DNA from: Lewinellaceae bacterium
GTDB taxonomy: Bacteria > Bacteroidota > Bacteroidia > Chitinophagales > Saprospiraceae
NCBI GenBank assembly: GCA_020636355.1
Contig: JACJYB010000012.1
Coordinates: 62,001-126,000 of the forward strand
DNA: 64,000 bases
Direction: 5' to 3'
Notes under the pieces: generated by a model
Database searches by the model: none
What the model saw: only the letters and a program-made list of their open reading frames with translations
What the model was told of the DNA's origin: nothing
Translations under genes and position numbers: made by a program
Shown: positions 27,986 to 36,613 of the stretch, piece by piece
How the letters are laid out: every line of letters starts with the position of its first letter
How positions within the stretch are numbered: the first letter of the stretch is position 1

Positions 27986-29794
27986 ATGAAACACTTGATA
28001 TTTAGTCTGCTGCTCCTATGGGCACTGCAACTATCCGCTCAGACACCGGTCGAATACGCCATCGCTTTCCCGAATGCAGTTCACCATGAAGCCGAAATTC
28101 AGGTCACCTATCGTGATGTGCCAGCTGGTCCATTGGAAATACGAATGAGCCGGTCATCGCCAGGGCGCTATGCGGTTCATGAGTTCGCAAAAAATTGTTA
28201 CGGCTTCAGAGCTTCTGATGGCGAGGGACACCCTCTGGAAATAGATCATACCAATCCATACCAATGGAATGTGCTGGGTCATCAGGGAACCGTTGTTTTC
28301 TCTTATACGCTGTTTGGAAACCGGGGTGATGGAACCTATTCCCAGGTGGACGAAACCCATGCGCACCTCAACATGCCGGCAACCTTTGCTTTCGCACGAG
28401 GGATGGATGACCGGCCGATCCGGATTAGGTTTGATCTTCGTGAAGACCTGCATTGGAAAGTAGCCACTCAATTGAAACCGGAAACCGCCACCACCTTTAC
28501 AGCGCCAAATCTGCAATACTTTATGGACAGCCCCACGGAGATCAGTGACTTTCAAATGCGCACATTCACCGAAACTTCCAATGGCAAGACCTATCAATTC
28601 CGGCTGGTGCTTCACGCGCCTAATGAGTCGGAGGTGATTGACGCCTTCAAAGCAGCTGCCATGAAGATTGTAGCTCAGGAAAAAGCAGTCTACCAGGAAT
28701 TACCCGGCTACGATTACGGAACGTATACCTTCATCTGTTGTTACATGCCTCAAGGCAGTGGAGACGGTATGGAGCACCGTAATTCCACCTTCATTAGCGG
28801 TAATTTTGTGCTGGACAGCAGTGGCCTTCAACGAGCCTATGGAACAGTAGCCCATGAATTTTTTCATTGTTGGAATGTGGAGCGTATCCGGCCCAGGTCG
28901 CTGGAACCCTTTGATTTTGAACAAGCCAATATGTCCGGCGAATTGTGGTTTGCCGAAGGATTCACCAGCTATTATACGGACCTTACCCTTTGCCGGGCGG
29001 GGATAATCTCAACCAGCGATTATGTGTCCGGAATAAGTGGAGGGCTAAATGCCGTCATCAACAGTCCGGCGCGTCGCTATCGCACTCCGGTAGAAATGAG
29101 TCAGTTTGCACCCTTTTCCGACGCGGCGACGTCCATTGACCCGGTCAATTTCGGCAATACGTTCATCTCGTATTACACGTATGGTAAGGTGTTGGGCCTG
29201 GCGTTAGATTTATCGTTGCGAAATCAGGGTCAAAATCGGTCACTTGACGGTTTTATGGCCCTCATGTGGGACCATTATGGTAAACCGGAAATTCCTTATT
29301 CGGTGGCTGACATCGAATCCACATTGGCCGAATACGCCGGAGAAGCATTTGCCCATACTTTTTTTGATCACTACATCTACCACAGTGAAATGCCGGATTA
29401 TCAGGCGTTGTTGAATTCGGTCGGCATCAGCCTCTCTCTGGCTCACCCGGGACAAGCATTCTTAGGCGCTTCCATGGAACAAAACGATCAGGAAGTTACC
29501 ATTTCCCGCTATCCCTTACTCGGCACTCCAGCCTATATAGCTAATCTCGAAGCCGGCGACAAAATTCGGACCATTGATGATCAGACTGTTACGTCTGTAA
29601 ACGAAGCTCAATCCATCATCCGGAATCATCAATCAGGAGACACCATTCAGATGCAAATCGAACGGTTTGGAAAAATGATGCGTATACCCGTTCTATTGAT
29701 GGAAAATCCACAATTACAGACCGAGTTGATCCAGGCTCCAGCTATAACTGATGCGGCCAGCAGCCAACAAAAAATGTGGTTGACCGGAAAATAA
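27986..29794 (+). CDS. M61 family glycyl aminopeptidase-like metallopeptidase with PDZ domain
   Basis: 602 residues from ATG 27986 (MKHLIFSLLLLWALQLSAQ, signal peptide). An N-terminal beta domain (about 20-180) is followed by the gluzincin catalytic domain with His290-E-F-F-His294 (VAHEFFHCWNVERIRP) and the third ligand Glu324 in WFAEGFTSYY. A C-terminal PDZ domain (about 480-590: GDKIRTIDDQTVTSVNEAQSII) completes the family architecture. Periplasmic aminopeptidase. The final about 30 residues are low complexity. Confidence 0.9.
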   Translation: MKHLIFSLLLLWALQLSAQTPVEYAIAFPNAVHHEAEIQVTYRDVPAGPLEIRMSRSSPGRYAVHEFAKNCYGFRASDGEGHPLEIDHTNPYQWNVLGHQGTVVFSYTLFGNRGDGTYSQVDETHAHLNMPATFAFARGMDDRPIRIRFDLREDLHWKVATQLKPETATTFTAPNLQYFMDSPTEISDFQMRTFTETSNGKTYQFRLVLHAPNESEVIDAFKAAAMKIVAQEKAVYQELPGYDYGTYTFICCYMPQGSGDGMEHRNSTFISGNFVLDSSGLQRAYGTVAHEFFHCWNVERIRPRSLEPFDFEQANMSGELWFAEGFTSYYTDLTLCRAGIISTSDYVSGISGGLNAVINSPARRYRTPVEMSQFAPFSDAATSIDPVNFGNTFISYYTYGKVLGLALDLSLRNQGQNRSLDGFMALMWDHYGKPEIPYSVADIESTLAEYAGEAFAHTFFDHYIYHSEMPDYQALLNSVGISLSLAHPGQAFLGASMEQNDQEVTISRYPLLGTPAYIANLEAGDKIRTIDDQTVTSVNEAQSIIRNHQSGDTIQMQIERFGKMMRIPVLLMENPQLQTELIQAPAITDAASSQQKMWLTGK

Positions 29795-29895
29795 ATGGAC
29801 TATTGGTAAAATCACGATCGATAAATCCTTAATCACCATTAATAATTCATACACAATGGAAAAATGGAACGGAATCTTTTCTGGTAACGAATTAT

Positions 29896-30612
29896 TCAAA
29901 CACCTCTCCAAACTTTTTTCTTAAACCAATAGCCCAGCATGATCATTGCGATGGCATAAACGACTAAACCGGCCCCAAACCAACTTATAAAATAGGCTCC
30001 CCGGATCGCCGCATCATAGGCGTGAAAAGACCAATAGACCGGTACCAGTGCCAAAACCCAGTTGACCCACCCGGGGAAGAAAAAGGTAAGGATGGGCGTC
30101 AGAATAACCAGATCCAGGATTTTAAAATAAGCCAAACCTTCAATTTTATTTCTGGCAAACGTTGATACCACCAGACTGATCAATGGAGCCAATAATCCAA
30201 ACTGAAGTGCAAGAAGCAGGGACTGCCACCCTCCAACCATGACCAGCCCACCCCAGCGGATGATCAGCCAGGCGCCACATGTGGCCAGCAATGTTGCCCC
30301 CGACAAACGATACAACAGGAAGGTCGATGCGCGCAAAGGGAGAATGCGCAATGCCTGGATGACTTGTTCGTCTTTTTCCTCCAGAAGGATAAATGCGCTG
30401 ATAAATCCCATCAGGATCGAGGTTTGCATGGCGCCAAACATAGATATGTACGGATAATATTCGACAATCGGCGGAAAGGCGTGTTCCAGTGCCGGTACCG
30501 CCCACCGTACAAATGCATACAGGAGCAACGGAGCAAATAAGAACACCAGCAACATCTGGTCCCTGGCGATATGCCGGAATTCCTGCCGGGCGAAATGGTA
30601 GAAACGTTGCAT
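29896..30612 (-). CDS. ABC transporter permease (second membrane subunit)
   Basis: 238 residues from ATG 30612, 4 nt downstream of the preceding permease stop; the longer frame would overlap that gene. Six hydrophobic segments are visible (LLVFLFAPLLLYAFV; SILMGFISAFILL; LATCGAWLIIRWGGLVMVGG; LVVYAIAMIMLGYWF). It contains EEKDEQVIQALRILPLRASTFL, the cytoplasmic loop typical of ABC-2 type exporters. Last gene of the TetR-ABC operon. Confidence 0.82.
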   Translation of the reverse strand: MQRFYHFARQEFRHIARDQMLLVFLFAPLLLYAFVRWAVPALEHAFPPIVEYYPYISMFGAMQTSILMGFISAFILLEEKDEQVIQALRILPLRASTFLLYRLSGATLLATCGAWLIIRWGGLVMVGGWQSLLLALQFGLLAPLISLVVSTFARNKIEGLAYFKILDLVILTPILTFFFPGWVNWVLALVPVYWSFHAYDAAIRGAYFISWFGAGLVVYAIAMIMLGYWFKKKVWRGV

Positions 30613-30616
30613 GAGC

Positions 30617-31309
30617 TTAGCGTTTGATGTTCTTGCGAAAGGCCCGGATTGCCAGCTGATAAGCGGCCAGGTTCCAGGCAATCAAAAGTCCGTAAGCCAG
30701 CAGTAACTGGCCGGTTGCAATACCGGTAAAGGCTGCCGAAAACAATACCAGGGCCGGCCAGGTAGGCAGCCAGACGAAATAGTTCATCGGCATTACTCCA
30801 AAATATCCCAGAAAAGGCAATGATAAAAGGATCAATAATCCAACCGACCGCATAATGTATTGATTAAAAGTATCAACACCGGAAACCAGTATAAATCCGA
30901 TAAGGCCAAAAAAAATGGTTGTGCCGGCAGCCGCTGTCCCAAAATGTGCCCACTGAAAATGTACACCGTGCACTATCCCCACCAATCCGTAACAACACAG
31001 GACTGAAATCAGGGTCAGGACGATAATCTTAGACCACAGGTATTGGGCTTCCCGTACTGGTGTGACCACCAGGGCTTGTAAGGTCCCTTCATTCTTTTCA
31101 AACAGGACCATAACCCCGATGAATAAAAACCCCAGTAAGGCAGGATCGTTGAATAGGACAAGGACAAGCAATTGATCCACGACCATATATTTTTGCAACC
31201 ACCAGAACAAACCCAGGTAAATGGCGGTGACCAATACGGAGACCGAGAGAACCTGATTCCGATTAAGTAGGGTAAAGTCCCAGCGGAGCAAATGCAGGAA
31301 TGTTCTCAT
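30617..31309 (-). CDS. ABC transporter permease (first membrane subunit)
   Basis: 230 residues, six predicted membrane spans. The loop FEKNEGTLQALVVTPVREAQYLWSK matches ABC-2 exporter permeases and parallels that of the downstream permease (EEKDEQVIQALRILPLR), so the two subunits are homologous and probably form a heterodimer. The start overlaps the stop of the ATPase gene by 4 nt. Confidence 0.85.
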   Translation of the reverse strand: MRTFLHLLRWDFTLLNRNQVLSVSVLVTAIYLGLFWWLQKYMVVDQLLVLVLFNDPALLGFLFIGVMVLFEKNEGTLQALVVTPVREAQYLWSKIIVLTLISVLCCYGLVGIVHGVHFQWAHFGTAAAGTTIFFGLIGFILVSGVDTFNQYIMRSVGLLILLSLPFLGYFGVMPMNYFVWLPTWPALVLFSAAFTGIATGQLLLAYGLLIAWNLAAYQLAIRAFRKNIKR

Positions 31310-32154
31310 ACCAGTGATTTTCCGGTGACTTCCATAAAGACGGCATCCAGGCTGGCCTCCCTGGAATGGATGGTTACTACTTCCCGGCCATGCAGGTCAT
31401 TCAGGAATTCCGGATTGGTACCCAGCCCATCCAGCGCGTAGGTTTTCACCCCATCACTATCGCGGAATTGTACCTCTACGGTCCTGCTACTATAGGCAAG
31501 TTGTAAAGACTTAGGTGTATCCAGAGCTCTTATGCGACCATCAACCAGAAAAGCAACCCGGTCACACAACTCCTGGGCATCGTGCATTTGGTGGGTGGTG
31601 ATAAATATGGTCTTGCCTTCACCCTGCAACTGCCGGATGAGGTCTTTAATGAGATGGGCGTTGGCCGGATCCATCCCGGAAGTAGGCTCGTCGAGGAAAA
31701 GAATCTCCGGATTATGTTGCAGTGCCCGAATAAAATTGAGCCGCATTTTCATGCCTTTGGAGAAAGCCCCTACTTTTTGATTCGCAGCATTTTCGAGACC
31801 GACCATGGCTAGTAAATCCACGGCATTCCGATAATGCTGTTGATAAAATGCGCCAAAAAAATTGAGATTTTCCAGGGCGGTTAGTTTCAGATAATGATTC
31901 GGGAGTTCAAAACTCACCCCGATCCGGTGATATAAATCAATGTCCCAATCCCGTACTTCTCTCCCATCGATCAGGGCAGATCCGGAATACCCGGCCAAAA
32001 GCTTGAAGAGGATTTTCTGAGTGGTCGTTTTTCCGGCTCCACTTGGGCCCAGAAAACCAAAGATTTCACCGGGGGAAATGGCGAATTCCAAATCGTGAAT
32101 GGCGGGCCCGGTCTGACCGGCATAGGTAAATGAAAGGCTGGAAACCTGAATCAT
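31306..32154 (-). CDS. ABC transporter ATP-binding protein
   Basis: 282 residues. Walker A GFLGPSGAGKTTTQ, Q-loop region, signature AFSKGMKMRLNFIRAL (a SKGM variant of LSGGQ, common in drug/lipid exporter ATPases), Walker B EILFLDEPTSGMDP, and H-loop ITTHQM. The about 70-residue C-terminal tail is a regulatory extension. It energises the two downstream permeases. It overlaps the tetR-like gene by 4 nt, so the four genes form one transcript. Confidence 0.92.
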   Translation of the reverse strand: MIQVSSLSFTYAGQTGPAIHDLEFAISPGEIFGFLGPSGAGKTTTQKILFKLLAGYSGSALIDGREVRDWDIDLYHRIGVSFELPNHYLKLTALENLNFFGAFYQQHYRNAVDLLAMVGLENAANQKVGAFSKGMKMRLNFIRALQHNPEILFLDEPTSGMDPANAHLIKDLIRQLQGEGKTIFITTHQMHDAQELCDRVAFLVDGRIRALDTPKSLQLAYSSRTVEVQFRDSDGVKTYALDGLGTNPEFLNDLHGREVVTIHSREASLDAVFMEVTGKSLV

Positions 32155-32816
32155 AATGCCTGAGGTTTTAGTGCGGCTTTTAACAATTGAATCAAATCAC
32201 GGACTGCCGCCTGGAGCGCTTCATTTTCGAGCCCGAACAGGGGTTTGCCTTCCGCAAGGTTGCGGTCAAAATCCACGCCGTAGATGTCGTGCATTAAGGA
32301 TGCGACACTCAAGCCCATGGTAAACATAAAATGAGCGAGGATCGGTAACGGCAAATCGGTACGAATCGTCCCATTGGCCTGTTCCGCGGCAATCCACCGG
32401 GACAACATCGCGGTACCCTGATCCTTCCAGGAATTCAGGTATGGCTGTACCTGTGGGCTGGATTCTTTAAAGCCTACCCGGTACAGAAATTGGCTGCACC
32501 GCGGGTTTTCAAGATCAAAATGCAGTCCATTGGCGTACACAGCCTCATAGTACGTCCAGAAATCCGGATAATCTTCCCGGCGAACCGACACAATGTAGGA
32601 CCGCTTCACCTGCTCGCAATGGCTCTTCAGATGAAGCCAGAGATCGAGTTTGTCTTCGAAATACTGATAGACGCTGCCTTTCGCGATGCCCAATTCTTTG
32701 ACAATCCGGGTGATGCTGGCGGTCTGAAAATCACTGTTGGCAAATTCCTCCAGAGCGACTTCGAGAAATCGTGCCTGCTTCTGCGGATCGAGGTTGATAA
32801 ACGTTTCTTTTGGCAT
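32151..32816 (-). CDS. TetR/AcrR family transcriptional regulator
   Basis: 221 residues. The N-terminal helix-turn-helix is FQTASITRIVKELGIAKGSVYQYFEDKLDLW. The C-terminal ligand domain is of no specific subclass I can name. It is the first gene of the exporter operon, and its promoter carries two near-identical 16-bp operators, so it most likely represses its own operon and releases it on ligand binding. Confidence 0.92.
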   Translation of the reverse strand: MPKETFINLDPQKQARFLEVALEEFANSDFQTASITRIVKELGIAKGSVYQYFEDKLDLWLHLKSHCEQVKRSYIVSVRREDYPDFWTYYEAVYANGLHFDLENPRCSQFLYRVGFKESSPQVQPYLNSWKDQGTAMLSRWIAAEQANGTIRTDLPLPILAHFMFTMGLSVASLMHDIYGVDFDRNLAEGKPLFGLENEALQAAVRDLIQLLKAALKPQAL

Positions 32817-32819
32817 AAT

Positions 32820-32835
32820 GTGACTACCTGGTCAC
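32820..32835. promoter_or_regulatory. TetR operator 1 (GTGAC-N6-GTCAC)
   Basis: GTGACTACCTGGTCAC, perfect 5-bp arms. On the minus strand it lies just downstream of the -7 box, over the likely transcription start, 4 nt before the regulator start codon. Confidence 0.75.
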
Positions 32836-32842
32836 AAAGATA
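32835..32842 (-). promoter_or_regulatory. Promoter -7 box (TATCTTTG) of the tetR-ABC operon
   Basis: Exact TAnnTTTG on the minus strand, about 19 nt upstream of the regulator ATG and lying between the two operators. Confidence 0.65.
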
Positions 32843-32851
32843 ATAGAATTT

Positions 32852-32867
32852 GTGACTGGGTGGTCAC
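32852..32867. promoter_or_regulatory. TetR operator 2 (GTGAC-N6-GTCAC)
   Basis: GTGACTGGGTGGTCAC, same arms as operator 1 and 13 of 16 bases identical. Centre-to-centre spacing is 32 bp, about three helical turns, so two dimers would bind the same face of the DNA and cover the -33 region and the start site. Confidence 0.75.
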
Positions 32868-33135
32868 TAAATATTAATGTTGAATTTTAAAGGTTGAAAG
32901 TTGAATGGGAAGTTTACTCTATGAGGGAACACTATGCGGTTAAGAGCTTCGTTCTGTTCGGCAGGATGAGGTGTTTGAAGCAAGAACCTGTTTGCATTTT
33001 CTGGTTACTAAGTTTAAATAGGTTGCTGGCCCTCGTGCCGTCGCCTGAGGATCCGGCCGATGGAGGATGGAAGGCGGGCCATAGATCAATTCCTAAAACT
33101 CTGTTTCAAAGAGAATGCTGACCGAGGTACGAGTG

Positions 33136-34029
33136 TCAGCAAAATTTATTCCAATATTCACCCATCTTTTTCCGGACAAAGGCTACGCTGCGCTCCAGTT
33201 GATCCATGCCATCCACACCGTCTTCGATGCTGATCCAGCCATCAAAGTCAACCCGCTTTAATTCCCGGAAAATGGCATCGTAATCATTCAAGCCTTTGCC
33301 AATCTCGCCATGACTTAATCTTTTCGCATAACCGGTAGCACCTCCTTCCTCATTCCGCAAATCTTCCAGCGTTCCGTATTTCAGATACCGGTCACTGGCA
33401 TGCATCGTCACCACCCGGTCAGCAACACGATACAACAATTCAAGGGGATCCTCACCTGCTAAATAGGTATTGCTTGGGTCGTAATTCACCCCAAAATTAA
33501 GATGCTGAATGCAGTCCACCAACCGGCAAAAAACGTCCATTTTCTGGGCAAATTCCGGATACTCCCAAAAGTCATCCTTGTAATGATTCTCCAGGATCAG
33601 GGTGATTCCATTTGCTGCCGCATAGGGCAGGCATGCCTCGATGCATTCCACAGCCAGCCCGACGCCTTGATCAATGCTCAGTTCAGGTCGCCGCTGTCCG
33701 GAGAGCACCCGGCAGTAAGAACCGCCCAGGGTATGTGTCATATCGATCCAACGTTTTTGTTTCCCGATCTCATTTTTACGAAATTCCCGGTCCGGGTGGG
33801 TAAAGTCGGGAGAACAACACATCATAGGGACTACTTTCCCATGATCCTCTACCTGCCGGCGAAATCGGGGCCAGTTCTTTTCATCCTGCATTTCCAGAAA
33901 ACCGGCGTACCACTCCAATCCGTCGATATCCAGCCGCACCGCCATTTCAATCCATTCGGATACGGTCAGGGTACCGTCTTTACATAAGGCTTGCATAAAT
34001 GCTTTGGGGAAAACTGCTAAACGGGGCAT
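33136..34029 (-). CDS. Sugar phosphate isomerase/epimerase (TIM-barrel, xylose isomerase-like)
   Basis: 297 residues. AP-endonuclease-2/xylose-isomerase-like TIM barrel: DIDGLEWYAGFLE, a metal-ligand candidate Glu in ITLILENHYKDDFW, NFGVNYDPSNTYLAGEDPLE (Asp), VVTMHASDRY (His), and Glu in GWISIEDGVDGM. These match the metal-site pattern of the family. Cytoplasmic. The start lies 6 nt after the SDR stop, so the two genes are cotranscribed. Substrate unknown; the context is sugar or polyol catabolism. Confidence 0.85.
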   Translation of the reverse strand: MPRLAVFPKAFMQALCKDGTLTVSEWIEMAVRLDIDGLEWYAGFLEMQDEKNWPRFRRQVEDHGKVVPMMCCSPDFTHPDREFRKNEIGKQKRWIDMTHTLGGSYCRVLSGQRRPELSIDQGVGLAVECIEACLPYAAANGITLILENHYKDDFWEYPEFAQKMDVFCRLVDCIQHLNFGVNYDPSNTYLAGEDPLELLYRVADRVVTMHASDRYLKYGTLEDLRNEEGGATGYAKRLSHGEIGKGLNDYDAIFRELKRVDFDGWISIEDGVDGMDQLERSVAFVRKKMGEYWNKFC

Positions 34030-34035
34030 AACAAC

Positions 34036-34836
34036 TTATTTATTGGCGGGGATGGTCGTTTCATCTTTAGGCGGATTCCTTCCGATAAACGGATGCTGTT
34101 CCAGGTCTACTACCTGCCCGCTGATGGGGCCACTTTCGTCGGATAGCCAATACACGGCAGCAGCCGCTATCTCTTCTGGAAAAAGGATGCGGCCAGCGGG
34201 GGCGAACACTGGCGGCAGGTCTTTGTACCAGTTGTCATCCAAACCATGCGCTCTTTTGCGGATAATCTCCCGCTCGGTCAGGACCCAGCCCGGGTTGATC
34301 TGGTTGACGCGCACGTGATTTTCCCGGTGCAGCGTATCCCCTAAATTGCGGGTCAGGGTCATCAATGCGCCTTTGGATACACTATAGGCTAACAGGTTAG
34401 GCTCTCCACTATAGGCATTCACGGATCCGATGTTCAGAACACATCCGTGTGACCGGCTCAGGTAAGGCAAAGCTGCCTGTATCAAGGCAAAAGGAGCTAA
34501 CGTATTGACCTCCAGCACCTGCCGGAATAGCGTCAGGTCGGTGGTCTGCAGGTTGGAGGAAGCCACCGCAGCGGCATTATTCACCACCGCATCCAGCTGA
34601 CCAAAAAGGGAAATGGCCTGAGCGACCAGCCGGTCAGCACATCCTGCTACCGTTAAATCTTCGATGTATAAAACGGCATGTTCCGCACCTATTTCCTGTA
34701 CGGTTGCCTCACCCAGTTCTTGCTCCAATCCATGAACGATTACCTTTGCACCTTCGGCTACACACCGCTTCGCGATGGCCTTGCCAATCCCGGTCGTACT
34801 TCCGGTGATAAGGATGACTTTATCTTTTAGTCGCAT
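34036..34836 (-). CDS. SDR family oxidoreductase
   Basis: 266 residues from ATG 34836 (MRLKDKVILITGSTTGIGKAIA); the longer frame only adds an unlikely leader. Cofactor motif TGSTTGIG, NNAA (VVNNAAAVASS), catalytic Ser in NIGSVNAYSG, YSVSK as YxxxK, and INPGWV. Classical short-chain dehydrogenase using NAD(P). A -7-like TACTTTTA lies about 40 nt upstream on the minus strand (34877-34884). Cotranscribed with the isomerase. Confidence 0.88.
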   Translation of the reverse strand: MRLKDKVILITGSTTGIGKAIAKRCVAEGAKVIVHGLEQELGEATVQEIGAEHAVLYIEDLTVAGCADRLVAQAISLFGQLDAVVNNAAAVASSNLQTTDLTLFRQVLEVNTLAPFALIQAALPYLSRSHGCVLNIGSVNAYSGEPNLLAYSVSKGALMTLTRNLGDTLHRENHVRVNQINPGWVLTEREIIRKRAHGLDDNWYKDLPPVFAPAGRILFPEEIAAAAVYWLSDESGPISGQVVDLEQHPFIGRNPPKDETTIPANK

Positions 34837-35454
34837 GGGATTGTTCTTACTTTTAAATAATCTTTCATTCCAATTTAAAAGTACGAAAAGAAGCATTTAT
34901 GATATTTGGTAGGAGCGATCGATCAGAATCCGGGTAACTTGATCTATGTGCATCTACGTAATAACTCAATGTCATTTCGAGCGGAGGACGAGGTACGAGG
35001 ACGTAGTCGAGAAATCTAGACCAGATCCATCCATACTTTCTTTAGATCTCTCCACTCCCTCCGGCCGGTCGAGATGACAAAAAGTAGGGAAGTCAGTCAA
35101 GGTGATAGAAAGCAGAAAAGTCGATCGGATTGACAAAATGTTGAAATGTCGATTGACCTGCCCTGCCAGTAATATAGTGGTGACAGCGAAATAAAGTTCT
35201 AGCTGCTTTTCTTCAATTTGCATCCACCAAATAACCCAATTACATTTTCCATGTCAAAACATAAATTGAAATTGAAAATCACACAAATTCATTTTGTGGA
35301 AGTATAAATGATTTTATTTACTCTATACGGAATGTTATCGATCAATTTCAGAAGCCATCAATCACGAAAAACAAATGAAAAGATGGAGTCGGACAAATAA
35401 ATCTGACCTTATCCGAAAAGAAAATCCAAAACCAGATTTAATTGAAGCTTAGCC
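34837..35454. other. Intergenic region holding a MITE-like element
   Basis: 618 bp without a convincing gene. It contains the inverted-repeat element at 34971-35078 and otherwise AT-rich sequence. The minus ORF at 34972-35223 reads through that element and is not credible. Confidence 0.6.
34971..35078. repeat. MITE-like inverted-repeat element
   Basis: 108 bp bounded by GTCATTTCGAG and GTCGAGATGAC (9 of 11 complementary), with internal complementary stretches GAGAAATCTAGA and TTTAGATCTCTCC. Elements beginning GTCATTTCGAGCG are widespread intergenic repeats in Bacteroidota. A half copy of the same type lies at 61011-61043. Confidence 0.55.
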
Positions 35455-36480
35455 TTATACCGGCTTCAGCACGCTTTTCACCACTTCACCCTTATGCATC
35501 ATTTCAAATGCTTCCTGCCATTCGGTTACCGGCCACACCCCACCAATAATCGGTTTTACATCCAACTGCCCTCCGGCCAACAAAGCCAACACCCTTTCCC
35601 AAACCGGCCAGTTGTGACTGAAACTGCCCTGCAGAGTGACATTTTTCTGCACAATAGGATCCAGTGAAAATTGCAAGGGTTGTGGGCCCCATCCTACCTT
35701 GGTGATCTGCCCATTCGGTCGCACCCATTGCATGGCCGATTGCAACGTTGCGCTGGCCCCCGCTGCATCCACCACAACATCGGCTCCCAGGCCATCACGC
35801 TCCATAGCCCATTCTTTTGCATCTCTGATGATCGGTTCGCAACCATACTTCCGAGCAATGTCCAATCGGTTGCGATCTGTTTCCAGGCCTACGATGGCCA
35901 CTTCAGCCCCACACAACCTGGCCACCGCAGCACACAGGATACCGATGGTGCCCGGGCCAATCACGATAACCCGGTCTCCCGGCTTCAATCGGGTATTTCC
36001 TACCATGGCATTGTAGGCAACACTGCAAGGCTCGGTCAGGCAGGCCTGTTCAAACGCCAATCCTTCCGGAACACGGTGCAAACAACGGGCAGGGACCGAA
36101 ACATAGCGGGTCATCGCTCCATTAACTCCGTAACCGAAGCCTTTCCGTGTCGGGTCCAGGTTATATAGTCCCTGCCGCGACATCGGGTTATTCGGATCGA
36201 TCACGGCTGCCGTTTCACTTACGACCCGATCGCCTTCCTGCCATCCGGATACCCGCTTACCCAGAGCAACGATATGGCCACCAAATTCATGGCCCAGGAC
36301 GACCGGATAATTCACCGGCCAGCTGTGATCTGCCGTCCATTGGTGTAAGTCACTGCCACAGACCCCGACATTCGCCACTTCAAGCAACACATCCTCTTCT
36401 CCGATATCCGGTTTCGGGAGTTCACGGATTTCCACCGACCCGGGTTCAGGAGCATAATTGACAACCGCTGCTGATTTCAT
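35455..36480 (-). CDS. Medium-chain (zinc-type) alcohol/polyol dehydrogenase without structural-zinc cysteines
   Basis: 341 residues. Catalytic-zinc ligands are present: Cys41 (GVCGSD), His64-Glu65 (GHEFGG) and Glu in LTEPCSVAYN. The Rossmann motif is VIGPGTIGIL. The lobe that normally has four structural-zinc cysteines reads SETAAVIDPNNPMSRQGLYNL, residues about 88-108, with none; the GLYNL frame is kept, so the family is clear. Related to threonine/sorbitol dehydrogenases. It follows the HUMPS gene on the same strand with a 133-bp gap. Confidence 0.85.
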   Translation of the reverse strand: MKSAAVVNYAPEPGSVEIRELPKPDIGEEDVLLEVANVGVCGSDLHQWTADHSWPVNYPVVLGHEFGGHIVALGKRVSGWQEGDRVVSETAAVIDPNNPMSRQGLYNLDPTRKGFGYGVNGAMTRYVSVPARCLHRVPEGLAFEQACLTEPCSVAYNAMVGNTRLKPGDRVIVIGPGTIGILCAAVARLCGAEVAIVGLETDRNRLDIARKYGCEPIIRDAKEWAMERDGLGADVVVDAAGASATLQSAMQWVRPNGQITKVGWGPQPLQFSLDPIVQKNVTLQGSFSHNWPVWERVLALLAGGQLDVKPIIGGVWPVTEWQEAFEMMHKGEVVKSVLKPV

Positions 36481-36561
36481 GCTACAAATTATTCATGTGT
36501 ATACAATTGATATCCAACTAATTTAATATCGGATTATTAGACCAGTCCACCTCTGCAAACT

Positions 36562-36609
36562 GTTCTACTTCTGCTACTTCTTTTACCTCTTCTACCTCTT
36601 CTACCTCTG
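36562..36609. repeat. Pyrimidine-rich short tandem repeat (TCTACCTCT-type)
   Basis: About five imperfect 9-bp units (TTCTACTTC, TGCTACTTC, TTTTACCTC, TTCTACCTC, TTCTACCTC) in the gap between the dehydrogenase and the HUMPS gene. On the transcribed minus strand it is a GTAGAAGAG-type purine tract. Confidence 0.65.
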
Positions 36610-36613
36610 TTTC

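Noticed and set aside
27732..27989. 85-residue ORF crossing from the lipoprotein gene to the M61 gene
   Set aside because: The first half is a shadow; the remaining about 36 residues have no support.
32894..33121. 75-residue ORF between the TetR operon and the isomerase gene
   Set aside because: Poor composition, no homology recognised, no promoter.
35671..36168. 165-residue plus-strand ORF inside the dehydrogenase gene
   Set aside because: Opposite strand of a gene with intact catalytic motifs.
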